From: Rhizobium sp. CSW-27 | GTDB lineage: Bacteria > Pseudomonadota > Alphaproteobacteria > Rhizobiales > Rhizobiaceae | Length of the DNA stretch: 64,000 nt | Direction of reading: 5' to 3' | Assembly: GCF_018760785.1 (NCBI RefSeq) | Contig: NZ_JAHHZO010000006.1 | Span: forward strand, 186,001 to 250,000 | Shown here: positions 51,246 through 60,152 of the stretch, one piece after another | Position numbering within the stretch: position 1 is the first letter of the stretch | How the letters are laid out: the number at the start of each line of letters is the position of its first letter | The notes under the pieces: model-generated | Told to the model about the DNA's origin: nothing | What the model saw: only the letters and a program-made list of their open reading frames with translations | Databases searched by the model: none | Position numbers and translations under genes: made by a program

Positions 51246-52271
51246 TCAGGCTCCCATCTTCTCGAGGCTGGCGAGATCGGGCAGGTCGAAGATCGAAAGA
51301 TCGGCGCTGCCGGCAAAGGCGCCCGTGCGCTCGGCGGCGCGAAGCTTTGCCGAGCGGGCGCGCGGATTTTCCTCCGCCTCGGCCCTGGTGGCCGACATCA
51401 TGCCCTTGCCGACGGGCTCGAACACCGCAGGACGGTCCTCGACCATGGGCAGGTGGCGCGAACCCGCGGCGCGACCGGATCGGTCCGCCAGGAAGCGCTT
51501 GACGATGCGATCCTCCAGCGAATGGAAGCTGACGACGACGAGACGTCCGCCGGGCTTCAGGGCACGCTCGGCGGCAAACAGCGCACGCGCCAGCTCGCCC
51601 AGTTCGTCATTGACGAAGATGCGCAGCGCCTGGAAGACGCGCGTGGCCGGATGGATCTTGTCCTTGGCCTTGCGGGGATTGACGCTCTCGATGAGGTTCG
51701 CGAGATCGCGCGTGGTCACGAAAGGTTCGGTTGCCCGACGCTTCTCGATGGCGCGGGCAATGCGCCCCGCCTGCTTTTCCTCGCCGAGAAAGCCGAAGAT
51801 GCGTGCCAGATCGCCCGCCTTGGCGCGATTGACGACATCGGCCGCCGAAACGCCCGAGGCAGACATGCGCATGTCGAGCGGCCCGTTCCTCTGGAAGGAA
51901 AAACCGCGTTCGGCCTCGTCGATCTGCATCGAGGAGACGCCGACATCCAGCACCACGCCATCAAGCCCGCCCGGCGGCGCATGATCGGCGAGCGCGGAGA
52001 AGCGCGACGCGATGAGCTTCAGGCGACCGCCCGCCTCGGCGACCAGCGCCTGACCGCCGGCAATGGCGTTCGGATCGCGATCGAGCGCGATCACGTCGGC
52101 ACCGGCTGCCAGAATGCCGCGCGTATAACCGCCCGCTCCGAAGGTGCCATCCAGAATGATCCTGCCGGGGGCTGGAGCAAGTGCCTGAAGCACTTCCTCC
52201 AGCATGACCGGAATGTGGCGTACCGGTCCGCCATCGGCCTCGGTGTGTCCGTCGCCAAGATAAGCCGCCAT
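51246..52271 (-). CDS. rsmH: 16S rRNA (cytosine1402-N4)-methyltransferase RsmH (MraW)
   Basis: 341 residues from the ATG at 52271, preceded by an AGGGGAA ribosome site. SAM-binding motif I is [14 protein letters not shown] near residue 42; further RsmH marks are [10 protein letters not shown] at the N terminus, [16 protein letters not shown] and [15 protein letters not shown]. It methylates C1402 in the ribosomal P site. The open frame continues far upstream through mraZ in another frame, which is not coding. It lies 14 bases after mraZ and three before ftsL. Confidence 0.96.
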   Translation of the reverse strand: MAAYLGDGHTEADGGPVRHIPVMLEEVLQALAPAPGRIILDGTFGAGGYTRGILAAGADVIALDRDPNAIAGGQALVAEAGGRLKLIASRFSALADHAPPGGLDGVVLDVGVSSMQIDEAERGFSFQRNGPLDMRMSASGVSAADVVNRAKAGDLARIFGFLGEEKQAGRIARAIEKRRATEPFVTTRDLANLIESVNPRKAKDKIHPATRVFQALRIFVNDELGELARALFAAERALKPGGRLVVVSFHSLEDRIVKRFLADRSGRAAGSRHLPMVEDRPAVFEPVGKGMMSATRAEAEENPRARSAKLRAAERTGAFAGSADLSIFDLPDLASLEKMGA

Positions 52272-52285
52272 TCCGTTCCCCTGTC

Positions 52286-52726
52286 TCAGACGGGCCGCAC
52301 ACCGAAGGTCGCGCGTCCCGCTCTCGCCACCGCCTGCGCCTCGTGAAACGCCTGCGGCTGCCAAAGCTGAAAATGATCGGACCGACCGACGAAGGTAACC
52401 TCCGTCGTTATGCCGGTGAAGTCGCGGATGAAATCCGTGACCATCAGCCGGCCCTCCGAGTCGAGCCGCATGTAGACGCCACCACCATGAACCAGCAGCG
52501 ACATCGCATTGGCCTCCGGCGAAAAGGGATCCGCCGAGGCGATCTGCCGCTCGTACCGCTCGAGCAGGTCCGGACCGCCGACGCTGATCGCCGGAAACAC
52601 AAGGTCCTGGAGACAGTAAAGCTCCTGGACATTCCGCCGCGCGAGAACCGCACGGAAGGGCGCCGGCACGGAGACCCGCCCCTTCGTGTCGATCCTGTTC
52701 GTCGCATTGGACAAGAAGCGGTTCAT
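52286..52726 (-). CDS. mraZ: transcriptional regulator MraZ
   Basis: 146 residues, two tandem SpoVT-AbrB-like MraZ domains with their DXXXR-type DNA-binding loops: [13 protein letters not shown] near residue 14 and [13 protein letters not shown] near 90. It forms rings that bind TGGG repeats and repress its own dcw operon in E. coli. I chose the ATG at 52726, which gives [16 protein letters not shown]; the frame is open 21 codons further. Four TGGG boxes lie about 180 bases upstream. Confidence 0.96.
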   Translation of the reverse strand: MNRFLSNATNRIDTKGRVSVPAPFRAVLARRNVQELYCLQDLVFPAISVGGPDLLERYERQIASADPFSPEANAMSLLVHGGGVYMRLDSEGRLMVTDFIRDFTGITTEVTFVGRSDHFQLWQPQAFHEAQAVARAGRATFGVRPV

Positions 52727-52902
52727 CACGCCATACACCCGCCCCGGAACGATGCGAGGCACGCAAGCACCCCGCCGATTGCGAGCCAAAAGACAGAATC
52801 ATCACGTCCGGACGAAATGCATCCCGCCCGTTTCTTCCCTGAAGAAGCGCTCCGATCCTGTCCGATGAATGGGCAATCTGATGCCCTCTCGCAGTGTGAA
52901 TT

Positions 52903-52936
52903 TGGGATAACATGGGACCATATGGGCGTCAATGGG
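52903..52936. promoter_or_regulatory. MraZ operator: four TGGG boxes with exact 10-bp period
   Basis: TGGG occurs at 52903, 52913, 52923 and 52933 on the plus strand, each separated by six bases. This is the arrangement bound by MraZ in E. coli, where direct TGGG repeats with a 10-bp period lie upstream of mraZ. The boxes sit between the A+T-rich promoter candidate and the mraZ start, so bound MraZ could block its own operon. Confidence 0.85.
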
Positions 52937-52987
52937 AAGCCGCCACACGGAGATGCCGCAGCCTGAAATATTTATAAGCTGTTAAGT

Positions 52988-53003
52988 TTAACAAAGGGTT
53001 AGC
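52988..53003. promoter_or_regulatory. CtrA-like box upstream of mraZ
   Basis: TTAA (52988-52991), seven bases, then TTAGC (52999-53003): one mismatch from TTAA-N7-TTAAC. It overlaps the most A+T-rich part of the mraZ upstream region. A further TTAAG lies six bases to the left. Confidence 0.4.
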
Positions 53004-53220
53004 GTCGACTGGCAGACAAGGGCGGTCAATTCGCGGCAGGTGCGCGGCCGTTTTTCCCTTAAGTCCTTGCCACCACGACAACAATTCGCAGACCACCCGC
53101 CAGGCGCCTGCCGGATGACACAATCATGAGGGGAAATCAGATTGCGCCGCACCGCACAACAAGCGAAAAAATCGGTCGCCTGCGCGAAACCGCACCAGGG
53201 TAGCAGTGCAGAAAATTAAA

Positions 53221-53656
53221 ATCGCCAGTTGGCCTGTAAGCCGGGTTCTGTATGGCCCCGGTGCGAGCACCGGAACGTGGCAGCCATTCATCTGGGACGG
53301 CGCTTGCACGCCGCCTCTCGCAACCCACCCGGATGACTGGCCCGGAAACAGGCTGTAGCGCCGCAAGCGGCACCCGCATCATCCCTATTCGGTCTTGCTC
53401 CCGGTGGGGTTTACCGTGCCGGTCCTGTTGCCAGTCCCGCGGTGGGCTCTTACCCCACCCTTTCACCCTTACCCCGCCAACTCTCCGCTCGAAAACCGAA
53501 CGGAGAGCAGGCGGGGCGGTTTGCTTTCTGTGGCACTATCCCTGGGGTCGCCCCCGCCGGACGTTATCCGGCACCGCGCTTCCGTGGAGCCCGGACTTTC
53601 CTCACCCTACCGCCTTTCGGCATTGGTAAAGCGCGGCTGCCCGGCCAACTGGCGGG
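53221..53656 (-). ncRNA. rnpB: RNase P RNA (bacterial type A)
   Basis: The catalytic RNA of RNase P, which trims tRNA 5' leaders. On the minus strand the 5' end contains the universal GAGGAAAGTCCGGGCTCC (about 53590-53610), and the 3' end reads CCGGCTTACAGGCCAACTGG. The terminal P1 helix is visible as a perfect 12-bp pairing: CGCCAGTTGGCC near 53654-53643 with GGCCAACTGGCG near 53234-53223. Exact ends may shift by a few bases. It lies upstream of mraZ in the same orientation. Confidence 0.95.
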
Positions 53657-53720
53657 CGGGTCATAGCGTCTTTGCCGGCAAAAGACCACAGCAAATCCGC
53701 AGGCTTCGAAAATGCAGGGC

Positions 53721-53975
53721 TCACGCCCGCCAGAAGGGCTTGCGCACCTCGCGCTCGGCCTCTTCGCGCGTCATGCCTGCATCCTCGAACATCGTATCGT
53801 TGTAGCTGTGCATGTCGCGCTCCATCTGCCGGCGCAGGCTCCGCCGGGACTGCCAGAGCCTGAGAATCTCGACAAGGGCATCAAGGCCGACGACACCTGC
53901 ATAATCGTGGTACAGACGCTCGGCGACCTGCCCGTGTTCATGCCGGATATGACTTTGCCCGATAGTGTGTCGCAT
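53721..53975 (-). CDS. DUF1127-like protein (84 aa)
   Basis: 84 residues. The second half is DUF1127-like: an arginine-rich helix (LWQSRRSLRRQMERDMHS), then DAGMTREEAEREVRKPFWRA, which matches the DIGLTR-then-KPFWR ending common in rhizobial members. The N-terminal half (HIRHEHGQVAERLYHDY) is not typical. The domain function is unsettled, though some members affect small-RNA or metabolic regulation. It is divergent from the LysR gene across 109 bases. Confidence 0.75.
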   Translation of the reverse strand: MRHTIGQSHIRHEHGQVAERLYHDYAGVVGLDALVEILRLWQSRRSLRRQMERDMHSYNDTMFEDAGMTREEAEREVRKPFWRA

Positions 53976-54084
53976 GGCTCTTCTCCTTCGTCAGGATCCG
54001 AATTTATCTCCCTTCACACACGGGAAAAATTGAGTAATACGAACAGACAATGTGAGGAAAATTCCAACGTCGGGTTTCCGGACC

Positions 54085-55032
54085 ATGGACAAGCTTCCGC
54101 CACTGACCTCGCTTGCGGCGCTCGAAGCCTTCTTTCGCACGGGCTCCGTCGGCGGCGCCGCCGATCTGCTCGGCCGTACGCATAGCGCGATCAGCAAGCA
54201 GCTCCACCAGTTGCAGGATCATTCCGGCACGGAGCTTTTCATCAGGCGCGGCCTGCAGCTGGAGCTGACGAGCGACGGCCGCCTGCTGGCGGAAACGGTG
54301 GCGCGCAGCATGGACGAGATGCGCCGCACCTATACGACGATCACCGGCGGCGGGCGGACCTCCGTCACGATTGCCGCAAGTTCAACCTTTGCCCGCCAGT
54401 GGTTGATCCCGACGATCGCGCGTTTCAACATCGAATACCCGGACATCGACGTGCTGATCCGGGTGATGGGCGCCCGCGACCTTCGGCGCGCCGAGGGGCC
54501 GGTCGATCTGGTGACCTCCTGGGATCGCCTGAAATATCTGAACGTCGAATATGACCAGGCGGTCTCGCTGGGCGACGTGCACATGGGCGTGGTGCTGGCC
54601 CCCTCCTACCCGTTCGAGATGAGCGGAAAGACGCTCACCGTACAGACCATCCTACATCGCCGCGACGCGGAGAATTCCTGGGAAAACTGGTCCCGGCTTT
54701 CCGGCATCACCGTCATCCGGGAGCGCGAACTGACCTTCGATCTGTCCTCGCTCGCCTTCGAAGCGGTGGAACGCGGCATGGGGGCGACGATCGCGCCTAA
54801 ATTCCTGATCGAGAAGGAGCTGAAATCGTCAAGCCTGATCGCACCGGCCGGCTTCCTGACCTTCAAGGACGGCCTGCTGATCTATCCGGCCGCCGAGCGG
54901 CCGAAGCTTTCGAAGCCCGCGCGGCTGCTGCGGGACTGGATGGTTGCGAACGCACAGCTTGACGCCGATGGCTTTATCGCCAACGCGGCACATCAGCCAT
55001 GGCCGTTCACATCAGCGGGCGTCGACTGGTGA
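54085..55032 (+). CDS. LysR-family transcriptional regulator
   Basis: 315 residues. The N-terminal winged helix-turn-helix (LTSLAALEAFFRTGSVGGAADLLGRTHSAISKQL..., about 5-65) has GcvA-like spacing; the C-terminal periplasmic-binding-like effector domain runs about 90-295. I prefer the ATG at 54085 for its conserved MDKLPPLTSL start; a GTG at 54052 in frame has no better ribosome site. Its 3' end overlaps that of the SolA-like oxidase by 21 bases (convergent). A functional link with that gene or the divergent DUF1127 gene is possible but not shown. Confidence 0.9.
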   Translation: MDKLPPLTSLAALEAFFRTGSVGGAADLLGRTHSAISKQLHQLQDHSGTELFIRRGLQLELTSDGRLLAETVARSMDEMRRTYTTITGGGRTSVTIAASSTFARQWLIPTIARFNIEYPDIDVLIRVMGARDLRRAEGPVDLVTSWDRLKYLNVEYDQAVSLGDVHMGVVLAPSYPFEMSGKTLTVQTILHRRDAENSWENWSRLSGITVIRERELTFDLSSLAFEAVERGMGATIAPKFLIEKELKSSSLIAPAGFLTFKDGLLIYPAAERPKLSKPARLLRDWMVANAQLDADGFIANAAHQPWPFTSAGVDW

Positions 55033-56199
55033 AAAATCGAAATCGAAGGAATTGATCCGGCCCGCCCGGAGAAGTTCCGCCCCGAGACGGCCGATCTCGT
55101 CGGAGCTTTTGGCCGCCGTGCCACAGCCGCCGGTCAGGACCGCAATCCGCGGTGATTGCGTGTAGGCAATGATCGGATAGCCGGAAGGCGTCTTGGAGAC
55201 GACGCAGGCGCCCGTCGAAATCCGTGTCCGGTCGACATCCGGCACCAGTGTTTCCATGAAGGCCGCATGGTGGTCGCGAACGCTTTCGCGTCCGCCGGAG
55301 CGGAACCAGGCACGCAGATCCGAATCGCTGCGCAGGATCAGGTCATCCGGATCGCCGCCGATCTTGAGATAGACCTTGCCGTCCGGATAGCGCACCGGCG
55401 GCAGCATGTAGATGTGGCGGCTCGGATCGCGCGGCTCGTAGATCAGCGATGGCATGCCGGCAAAGCGGGCAAGCTCCTCCTCCGGGATTTCGAAGAAGGT
55501 GACCGTGCGGCCATAGACGGTCATGGAAAGCCGCTCCGGCAGCAGACCTTCGGCGATGCTGAAGCCGCCGGCCGCCACAAGCGCCTTTTCCGCCGTATAG
55601 TGACCGCCCTCGGCGGTGCGCACCACCGCAAGCCCGTCTTCGTCACGCACGGAGACGACCGTTTCCGGCAGAAGCCTCGCCCCCTGCCCGGCCGCCAGAA
55701 CGGACTGCGCTCTGACCAGCGCGCGCGGATTGACATAGCCCGCCCGGCGCGCCTCGAACACGCCCTCGCAGTTCGGTTCGAAGCCGAAATAGCCGAAGCG
55801 CTCCTGCAACGCCGTCTGGTCCAGCAGGTCGGTCGTGACGCCGAGCCCTTCAGCAGCCTCCAGAATGCCGCGGATGTAAGCGTGGCCGGTACGGCGCTCG
55901 GGCGCCACCATCAGGCAGCCGACCTCATGATAGAAGGTAACGCCGCTGCGGCTGGCGATGTCGCCGTAGCGGGCGATGGAACGGTTGGCAAGCCGCGCCC
56001 AGACCGGATCCGGGTCGATGGTGCGGGTGATGCGCGCCTCGTCATAATGGCTGGCAAAAACGCCCTGGTGATGCCGGGGGTCGGTGGGCTCGTCCGGCCC
56101 GATCAGCGCCACACCCTCGGTCGTTTCGCTGAGATGGCGGGCAGCAGCCGCCCCCATCATGCCGCGCCCGACGACGATGAAGTTGAAATCGGCTGCCAT
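55012..56199 (-). CDS. FAD-dependent amine oxidase, SolA/monomeric sarcosine oxidase type
   Basis: 395 residues. The N-terminal dinucleotide-binding motif is VVGRGMMGAAAARHL (about 8-22), and the DAO fold continues to the C terminus with LTGGCGTAAKSSDEIGRL. The cysteine in TGACVVSKTPSGYP lies where monomeric sarcosine oxidase and N-methyltryptophan oxidase attach FAD covalently. It should oxidise a secondary N-methyl amino acid with oxygen, but the substrate is open. I chose the ATG at 56199 with AGGAG eight bases upstream. Confidence 0.85.
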   Translation of the reverse strand: MAADFNFIVVGRGMMGAAAARHLSETTEGVALIGPDEPTDPRHHQGVFASHYDEARITRTIDPDPVWARLANRSIARYGDIASRSGVTFYHEVGCLMVAPERRTGHAYIRGILEAAEGLGVTTDLLDQTALQERFGYFGFEPNCEGVFEARRAGYVNPRALVRAQSVLAAGQGARLLPETVVSVRDEDGLAVVRTAEGGHYTAEKALVAAGGFSIAEGLLPERLSMTVYGRTVTFFEIPEEELARFAGMPSLIYEPRDPSRHIYMLPPVRYPDGKVYLKIGGDPDDLILRSDSDLRAWFRSGGRESVRDHHAAFMETLVPDVDRTRISTGACVVSKTPSGYPIIAYTQSPRIAVLTGGCGTAAKSSDEIGRLGAELLRAGRINSFDFDFSPVDAR

Positions 56200-56312
56200 G
56201 CCCGCGGCTCCTGAAGAAATGAAACTCACTCGGATTTAGCCACCCGCCGCGCCCTCGTCCAGAGGCGCGCTGTCGCACCAGCCAGATCTCTGCGAAGGAA
56301 CGGCGGAAAGGC

Positions 56313-57080
56313 TCAGTTGGTGCCCTGGAAACGCGGCAGCTCCGTCAACAGCCGGTGCAGCGTGTCGATGGTGGACATGTCGGCAATGCCATCGACGCGC
56401 GCCGGGCGGAAATGCCGCTGGAACGCCTCGACGACGCCCTCTGTCTGATCGCAGAAGGTGCCGGAGAGCGGCACGTTATAGCCATAGAGCGCCAGCATGC
56501 CCTGCAACGCTTCCACCGGCTGACCGCTTTCGCCGCGCTGGAAGAAGCGGCCGCTGCGGATCGGGCCGGGCTCCACCCAATGGCCGATGCCGGCGGCAAA
56601 CAGGCGATCCCACGGAAACATCTCGCCCGGATCGACCTTGCGGCGCGGCGCGACATCGGAATGGGCAAGAACACGCTCCGGCCGGATCGACCAGCGTTCG
56701 GCACAATCGCGGCAGAGCGCAATGACTGCCTCGATCTGCGCGTCCGGAAAGGGCGGCAGCCCGCCCGGATGGCCGGCATTGGCGATCTCGATGCCGATCG
56801 AGCGGGAGTTGATGTCGGTCTCGCCGTCCCAGAAGCTTTTTCCCGCATGCCATGCCCGGCGCGCCTCCGGCACCAGTTGCACCACGCGCCCGTCCGGCCA
56901 GACGAAATAATGGCTGGAGACCTCGCTCTCGATGTTCTTCAGCCAGGACAATGCCTGTCCATGATCGGCCATGCCCGTGTAATGCAGGATGATCATGTCG
57001 GGCGCCACGCCGCCCACGCGCTCGCCATGGTTCGGCGACGGCTCGACCCGCGCGCCCGAGAAATCCGGCACCAGTTTCAT
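56313..57080 (-). CDS. ampD: N-acetylmuramoyl-L-alanine amidase AmpD (1,6-anhydro type)
   Basis: 255 residues with no signal peptide, so a cytoplasmic recycling enzyme that removes the peptide from 1,6-anhydro-MurNAc. Zinc ligands are His33 (IILHYTGM), His140 and Asp150 (AHSDVAPRRKVDPGEMFPW); Glu98 in IGIEIANAG is also conserved. A C-terminal peptidoglycan-binding-like domain (about 180-250) follows. It overlaps the upstream J-domain gene by four bases. Beyond recycling, AmpD controls inducible beta-lactamase in some bacteria; no ampR or ampC pair is adjacent here. Confidence 0.95.
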   Translation of the reverse strand: MKLVPDFSGARVEPSPNHGERVGGVAPDMIILHYTGMADHGQALSWLKNIESEVSSHYFVWPDGRVVQLVPEARRAWHAGKSFWDGETDINSRSIGIEIANAGHPGGLPPFPDAQIEAVIALCRDCAERWSIRPERVLAHSDVAPRRKVDPGEMFPWDRLFAAGIGHWVEPGPIRSGRFFQRGESGQPVEALQGMLALYGYNVPLSGTFCDQTEGVVEAFQRHFRPARVDGIADMSTIDTLHRLLTELPRFQGTN

Positions 57081-57817
57081 GCAGCCTTGCGTTCCTTGGC
57101 AATCGCCGCATAGGCGGCGTTCAGCGCCGCCATGCGCTCGTTGGCCGCCGCATGCAGCGCCTGGGGCACACCGCGGGCAATCAGCTTGTCGGGGTGATGC
57201 TCGGCCACCAGATGGCGGTAGCGCTTGCGGATGGCGGAGAAATCATCATTCGGCGACACGCCCAGCACCATGTAGGGATCGACGCCCTCCAGATGCATGT
57301 GGCGGGCCTGGATGCGGCGGAAATGGTCTTCGTCGATGTGAAAGATCTCGGCGATGCGGGCGAGAAAGGCCATTTCCTTCTCGTGCACCATGCCGTCGGC
57401 CTTGGCGATGTGGAACAGGCCGTCGATGACGTTTTCCAGCATCGGGCAGTTTTCGTCGCCGGACCCGCAGAGACCCGCCAGCTTTTCCGCATAGGCTTCG
57501 TAGCCGGCCACGTCCTGCCGGGCGAGGTTATAGAGGCGGGCGACATTGCGCGCCTCCTCCTCGGGAAAATCGAAGATCTGCCGGAAGGCCTCGACCTCCG
57601 AGGCGACGACTGCACCGTCGGCCTTGGCCATCTTGGCCGAGAGCGCGATGATGGCAACGGAGAAGGAAACGCGCCGGCGCGTTTCCGGATCGCCTTCGAA
57701 CAGGGTGCGGATCGCCTCCACCACGCGGCCAAGCGCATTGTGGGCGGCGTCGCCGACGCTGCCGAGCAGCCGCTCCCACAAAGAACTCACATTCAGGCAG
57801 AGAAAATCGAAGATCAT
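57077..57817 (-). CDS. TerB/DnaJ-domain co-chaperone, DjlA-like
   Basis: 246 residues. An all-helical TerB-like domain (about 45-165, with acidic SAKMAKADGAV and HIAKADGMVHEKE metal-site-like repeats) is followed by a C-terminal J domain (about 180-240) with the HPD tripeptide at residues 208-210, needed to stimulate DnaK. DjlA proper has an N-terminal membrane helix; here the first 40 residues are only weakly hydrophobic, so it may be soluble. It is coupled to ampD (ATGA overlap). Confidence 0.88.
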   Translation of the reverse strand: MIFDFLCLNVSSLWERLLGSVGDAAHNALGRVVEAIRTLFEGDPETRRRVSFSVAIIALSAKMAKADGAVVASEVEAFRQIFDFPEEEARNVARLYNLARQDVAGYEAYAEKLAGLCGSGDENCPMLENVIDGLFHIAKADGMVHEKEMAFLARIAEIFHIDEDHFRRIQARHMHLEGVDPYMVLGVSPNDDFSAIRKRYRHLVAEHHPDKLIARGVPQALHAAANERMAALNAAYAAIAKERKAA

Positions 57818-58148
57818 GCTTCACCTGACCAAATTCCCGCCGCCTTGGCAAGCAGCCGCGGGCAGCGGGCGGGATTAAATTCTTGTCATTCTACGCGATC
57901 CCCGCCACGCCGGATCGCCCGGCGCGCGGGGCCGCCCCGCCTTTTGCCGGGTCTGGTTGACATGCCGCCTACAGGCTCACCTGCGAGCGCCAGAGCATCT
58001 GCCGATTTGAACCGATTGAAAACACAGCTGTTCCAAAACCGGCCCGAAATAGCGGATTTTCTTGAGAAATTCACTTTACAGCTGCGGTCACGTGTCGCAT
58101 CCCTTCTGCGGTCAAAAGGCAAGGCGCGCGGGCGCAAAAGGAGGTTCG
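57818..58148. other. 331-base intergenic region between the J-domain gene and pfp
   Basis: It must carry the divergent promoters for the ampD unit and pfp. A TTGACA at 57957-57962 and an A+T-rich patch near 58010-58080 are present, but I found no convincing -35/-10 pair, hairpin terminator or open frame of merit. Confidence 0.5.
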
Positions 58149-59360
58149 ATGGCGAAGCGGAAAGTGGCGATGCTGACGGCGGGTGGGCTTGCGCCCTGTC
58201 TTTCGTCGGCGGTCGGGGGATTGATCGAGCGCTACACGGATATTGCCCCCGAACTGGAGCTTGTCGCCTATCGCTCGGGCTATCAGGGTCTGCTGCTCGG
58301 AGATCGAATCGAGATCACCCCCAACATGCGCGAGCGCGCCCATCTGCTGCATCGTTACGGCGGCTCGCCGATCGGCAACAGCCGCGTCAAGCTGACCAAT
58401 GTCGCCGACTGCGTGAAGCGCGGCCTCGTCAAGGAGGGCGAGAACCCTCTGAAGGTGGCCGCCGACCGGCTGGCCTCCGACGGCGTGACCATTCTCCACA
58501 CGATCGGCGGCGACGACACCAATACCACGGCCGCCGATCTTGCCGCCTATCTCGGCGCGCATGGTTATGATCTGACGGTGGTCGGCCTGCCGAAGACGGT
58601 GGACAACGACGTCGTGCCGATCCGCCAGTCGCTCGGCGCCTGGACGGCTGCCGACGTCGGCGCGCATTTCTTCGATCACGTCAGCAACGAGCAGAGCGCA
58701 GCACCGCGCACGCTGGTGATCCACGAGGTCATGGGCCGCCATTGCGGCTGGCTGACCGCCGCCACCGCCCGCGCCTACATTCAGGAGACAAAGGACAATG
58801 AATATGTCGAGGGCCTGATGATGAACACCCAGATGAAGAACATTGACGGCCTCTACCTGCCGGAAATGTACTTCGACCTGGAAGCGGAAGCCGAACGCCT
58901 GCGCGCCATCATGGACAAGTGCGGCTTCGTCACGCTGTTCGTATCGGAAGGAGCCGGTCTCGACACCATCGTCGCCGAACGCGAGGCAGCCGGCGAGGCG
59001 GTGAAGCGCGATGCCTTTGGCCATGTCAAGATCGACACCGTCAATGTCGGGTCCTGGTTCCAGAAGCATTTTGCAACCCTTCTGCATGCCGAGCGTTCGA
59101 TGGTTCAGAAGTCCGGTTATTATGCCCGCTCGGCACCCGCCAACGGCGACGACCTGCGCCTGATCCAGAGCATGGTCGATCTGGCTGTGGAAAGTGCGTT
59201 GAACGGCGTGTCGGGCGTCACCGGCCACGACGAGGACCAGAATGGGAAATTGCGCACGATCGAATTCCCGCGTATCAAGGGGGGCAAACATTTCGATCTC
59301 GCCACCCCCTGGTTCGGGGAGGTCATGGACTTCATCGGCCAGCCCTTCCGGGCGGTGTGA
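58149..59360 (+). CDS. pfp: pyrophosphate-dependent 6-phosphofructokinase
   Basis: 403 residues from the ATG at 58149, with a very strong AAGGAGG four bases upstream. PFK-family marks are GGDDTNT (residues 120-126), PKTVDNDV (148-155) and MGRHCGW. Asp in GGDD, where ATP-PFKs have Gly (GGDGS), excludes ATP and marks PPi dependence. The enzyme reversibly phosphorylates fructose-6-phosphate with pyrophosphate. It fits rhizobia, which mostly use the Entner-Doudoroff route. It is followed by a membrane protein gene 63 bases on. Confidence 0.95.
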   Translation: MAKRKVAMLTAGGLAPCLSSAVGGLIERYTDIAPELELVAYRSGYQGLLLGDRIEITPNMRERAHLLHRYGGSPIGNSRVKLTNVADCVKRGLVKEGENPLKVAADRLASDGVTILHTIGGDDTNTTAADLAAYLGAHGYDLTVVGLPKTVDNDVVPIRQSLGAWTAADVGAHFFDHVSNEQSAAPRTLVIHEVMGRHCGWLTAATARAYIQETKDNEYVEGLMMNTQMKNIDGLYLPEMYFDLEAEAERLRAIMDKCGFVTLFVSEGAGLDTIVAEREAAGEAVKRDAFGHVKIDTVNVGSWFQKHFATLLHAERSMVQKSGYYARSAPANGDDLRLIQSMVDLAVESALNGVSGVTGHDEDQNGKLRTIEFPRIKGGKHFDLATPWFGEVMDFIGQPFRAV

Positions 59361-59423
59361 TCGAACGCTGCTGCAGCCGGGCGAGGACCTGCGGGCGGCG
59401 ACGATTTCATGCTGGAGGAAACC

Positions 59424-60053
59424 ATGACCCTCGGGGATCTGCTGGTCTTTTCAATTCTGTGCCTGCTGATCCTTGATCTGCCGTCAACCTCCGGCCGCCT
59501 TCTCCTCGACCACAGCCTCGCCCGCGGCAAGACGCGGGCGGCGGCACTGGTGCCCGCCATCCTGCTCGGCTCCCTCCTCTGCTTCGCCGCCGGCTTCGGC
59601 ATCCATGTCTGGCTGGCGGAGTCGCTGCGCACCATGCTGGACGCCCTGTCCTGGTGCGCGCTGGCCTATCTCGCCGTCTACGTGCTGCGCGGTCTGCAGA
59701 TGCGCCAGCGCTTCCGGCTGGCGGACAACGACAACCTTGGCGAGAAGACCGTCTGGCCGGCCCTGTCGCGCGGCTTTGTCGGCCAGCTTCGTCCGGGGCT
59801 TGCCGTCGCCATCGCCGCGCTGCTTTTCCAGACCGCCGATTCGTCTGCCGATATCGCGGAGCGAGCATTGCATGCCGGGCTCGCCTTTGCGCTTGCGGCG
59901 ATCGCCGCACCGGTTATCCAGATCGTTTTTGCCCGCCAGCGGGCCATGCGCCTGCAGCGCACAAGCCGCGGAAAACCGGGGCTCGACAAGTCCCGCACCC
60001 GCTTCATCGCGCGCCGCGCCGTCAGCGCCGGCTACCGCCGGATTGCCGCCTGA
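59424..60053 (+). CDS. LysE-like membrane protein, divergent
   Basis: 209 residues from the ATG at 59424 (GAGGAAA just upstream). Five or six hydrophobic helices are predicted, and the layout echoes LysE/RhtB exporters (SLARGKTRAAALVPAILLGS; LSWCALAYLAVYVLRGL; RGFVGQLRPGLAVAIAALLF). The usual family glycines and the helix 1 GPN motif are poorly kept. A basic tail (about 170-209) is cytoplasmic. Amino-acid or metabolite export is possible, not shown. Confidence 0.65.
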   Translation: MTLGDLLVFSILCLLILDLPSTSGRLLLDHSLARGKTRAAALVPAILLGSLLCFAAGFGIHVWLAESLRTMLDALSWCALAYLAVYVLRGLQMRQRFRLADNDNLGEKTVWPALSRGFVGQLRPGLAVAIAALLFQTADSSADIAERALHAGLAFALAAIAAPVIQIVFARQRAMRLQRTSRGKPGLDKSRTRFIARRAVSAGYRRIAA

Positions 60054-60152
60054 CCGCCACGGTCTTGCCGCTCGGCGTCCAATGCGTTAAGAATTGGTAA
60101 GATTTGCAAGACACGCACGGGCTGGGAAACACAACTTCGTGAAAGTGAGACA

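Larger units (their letters stand above)
52727..53220. other. 494-base regulatory region upstream of mraZ
   Basis: It lies between the mraZ start and the 3' end of the RNase P RNA. It holds the four TGGG boxes (52903-52936), an A+T-rich promoter-like segment (about 52965-53000) and a CtrA-like box (52988-53003). The part 53050-53220 shows no signal I can name. Confidence 0.8.

Noticed and set aside
52965..53000. A definite sigma-70 promoter for mraZ
   Set aside because: The segment is A+T-rich and promoter-like, but no -35/-10 pair with acceptable spacing stood out, so I only mention it as a candidate region.
53137..53666. Several short open frames on both strands
   Set aside because: They fall within or over the RNase P RNA and have no ribosome sites; the RNA explains the sequence.
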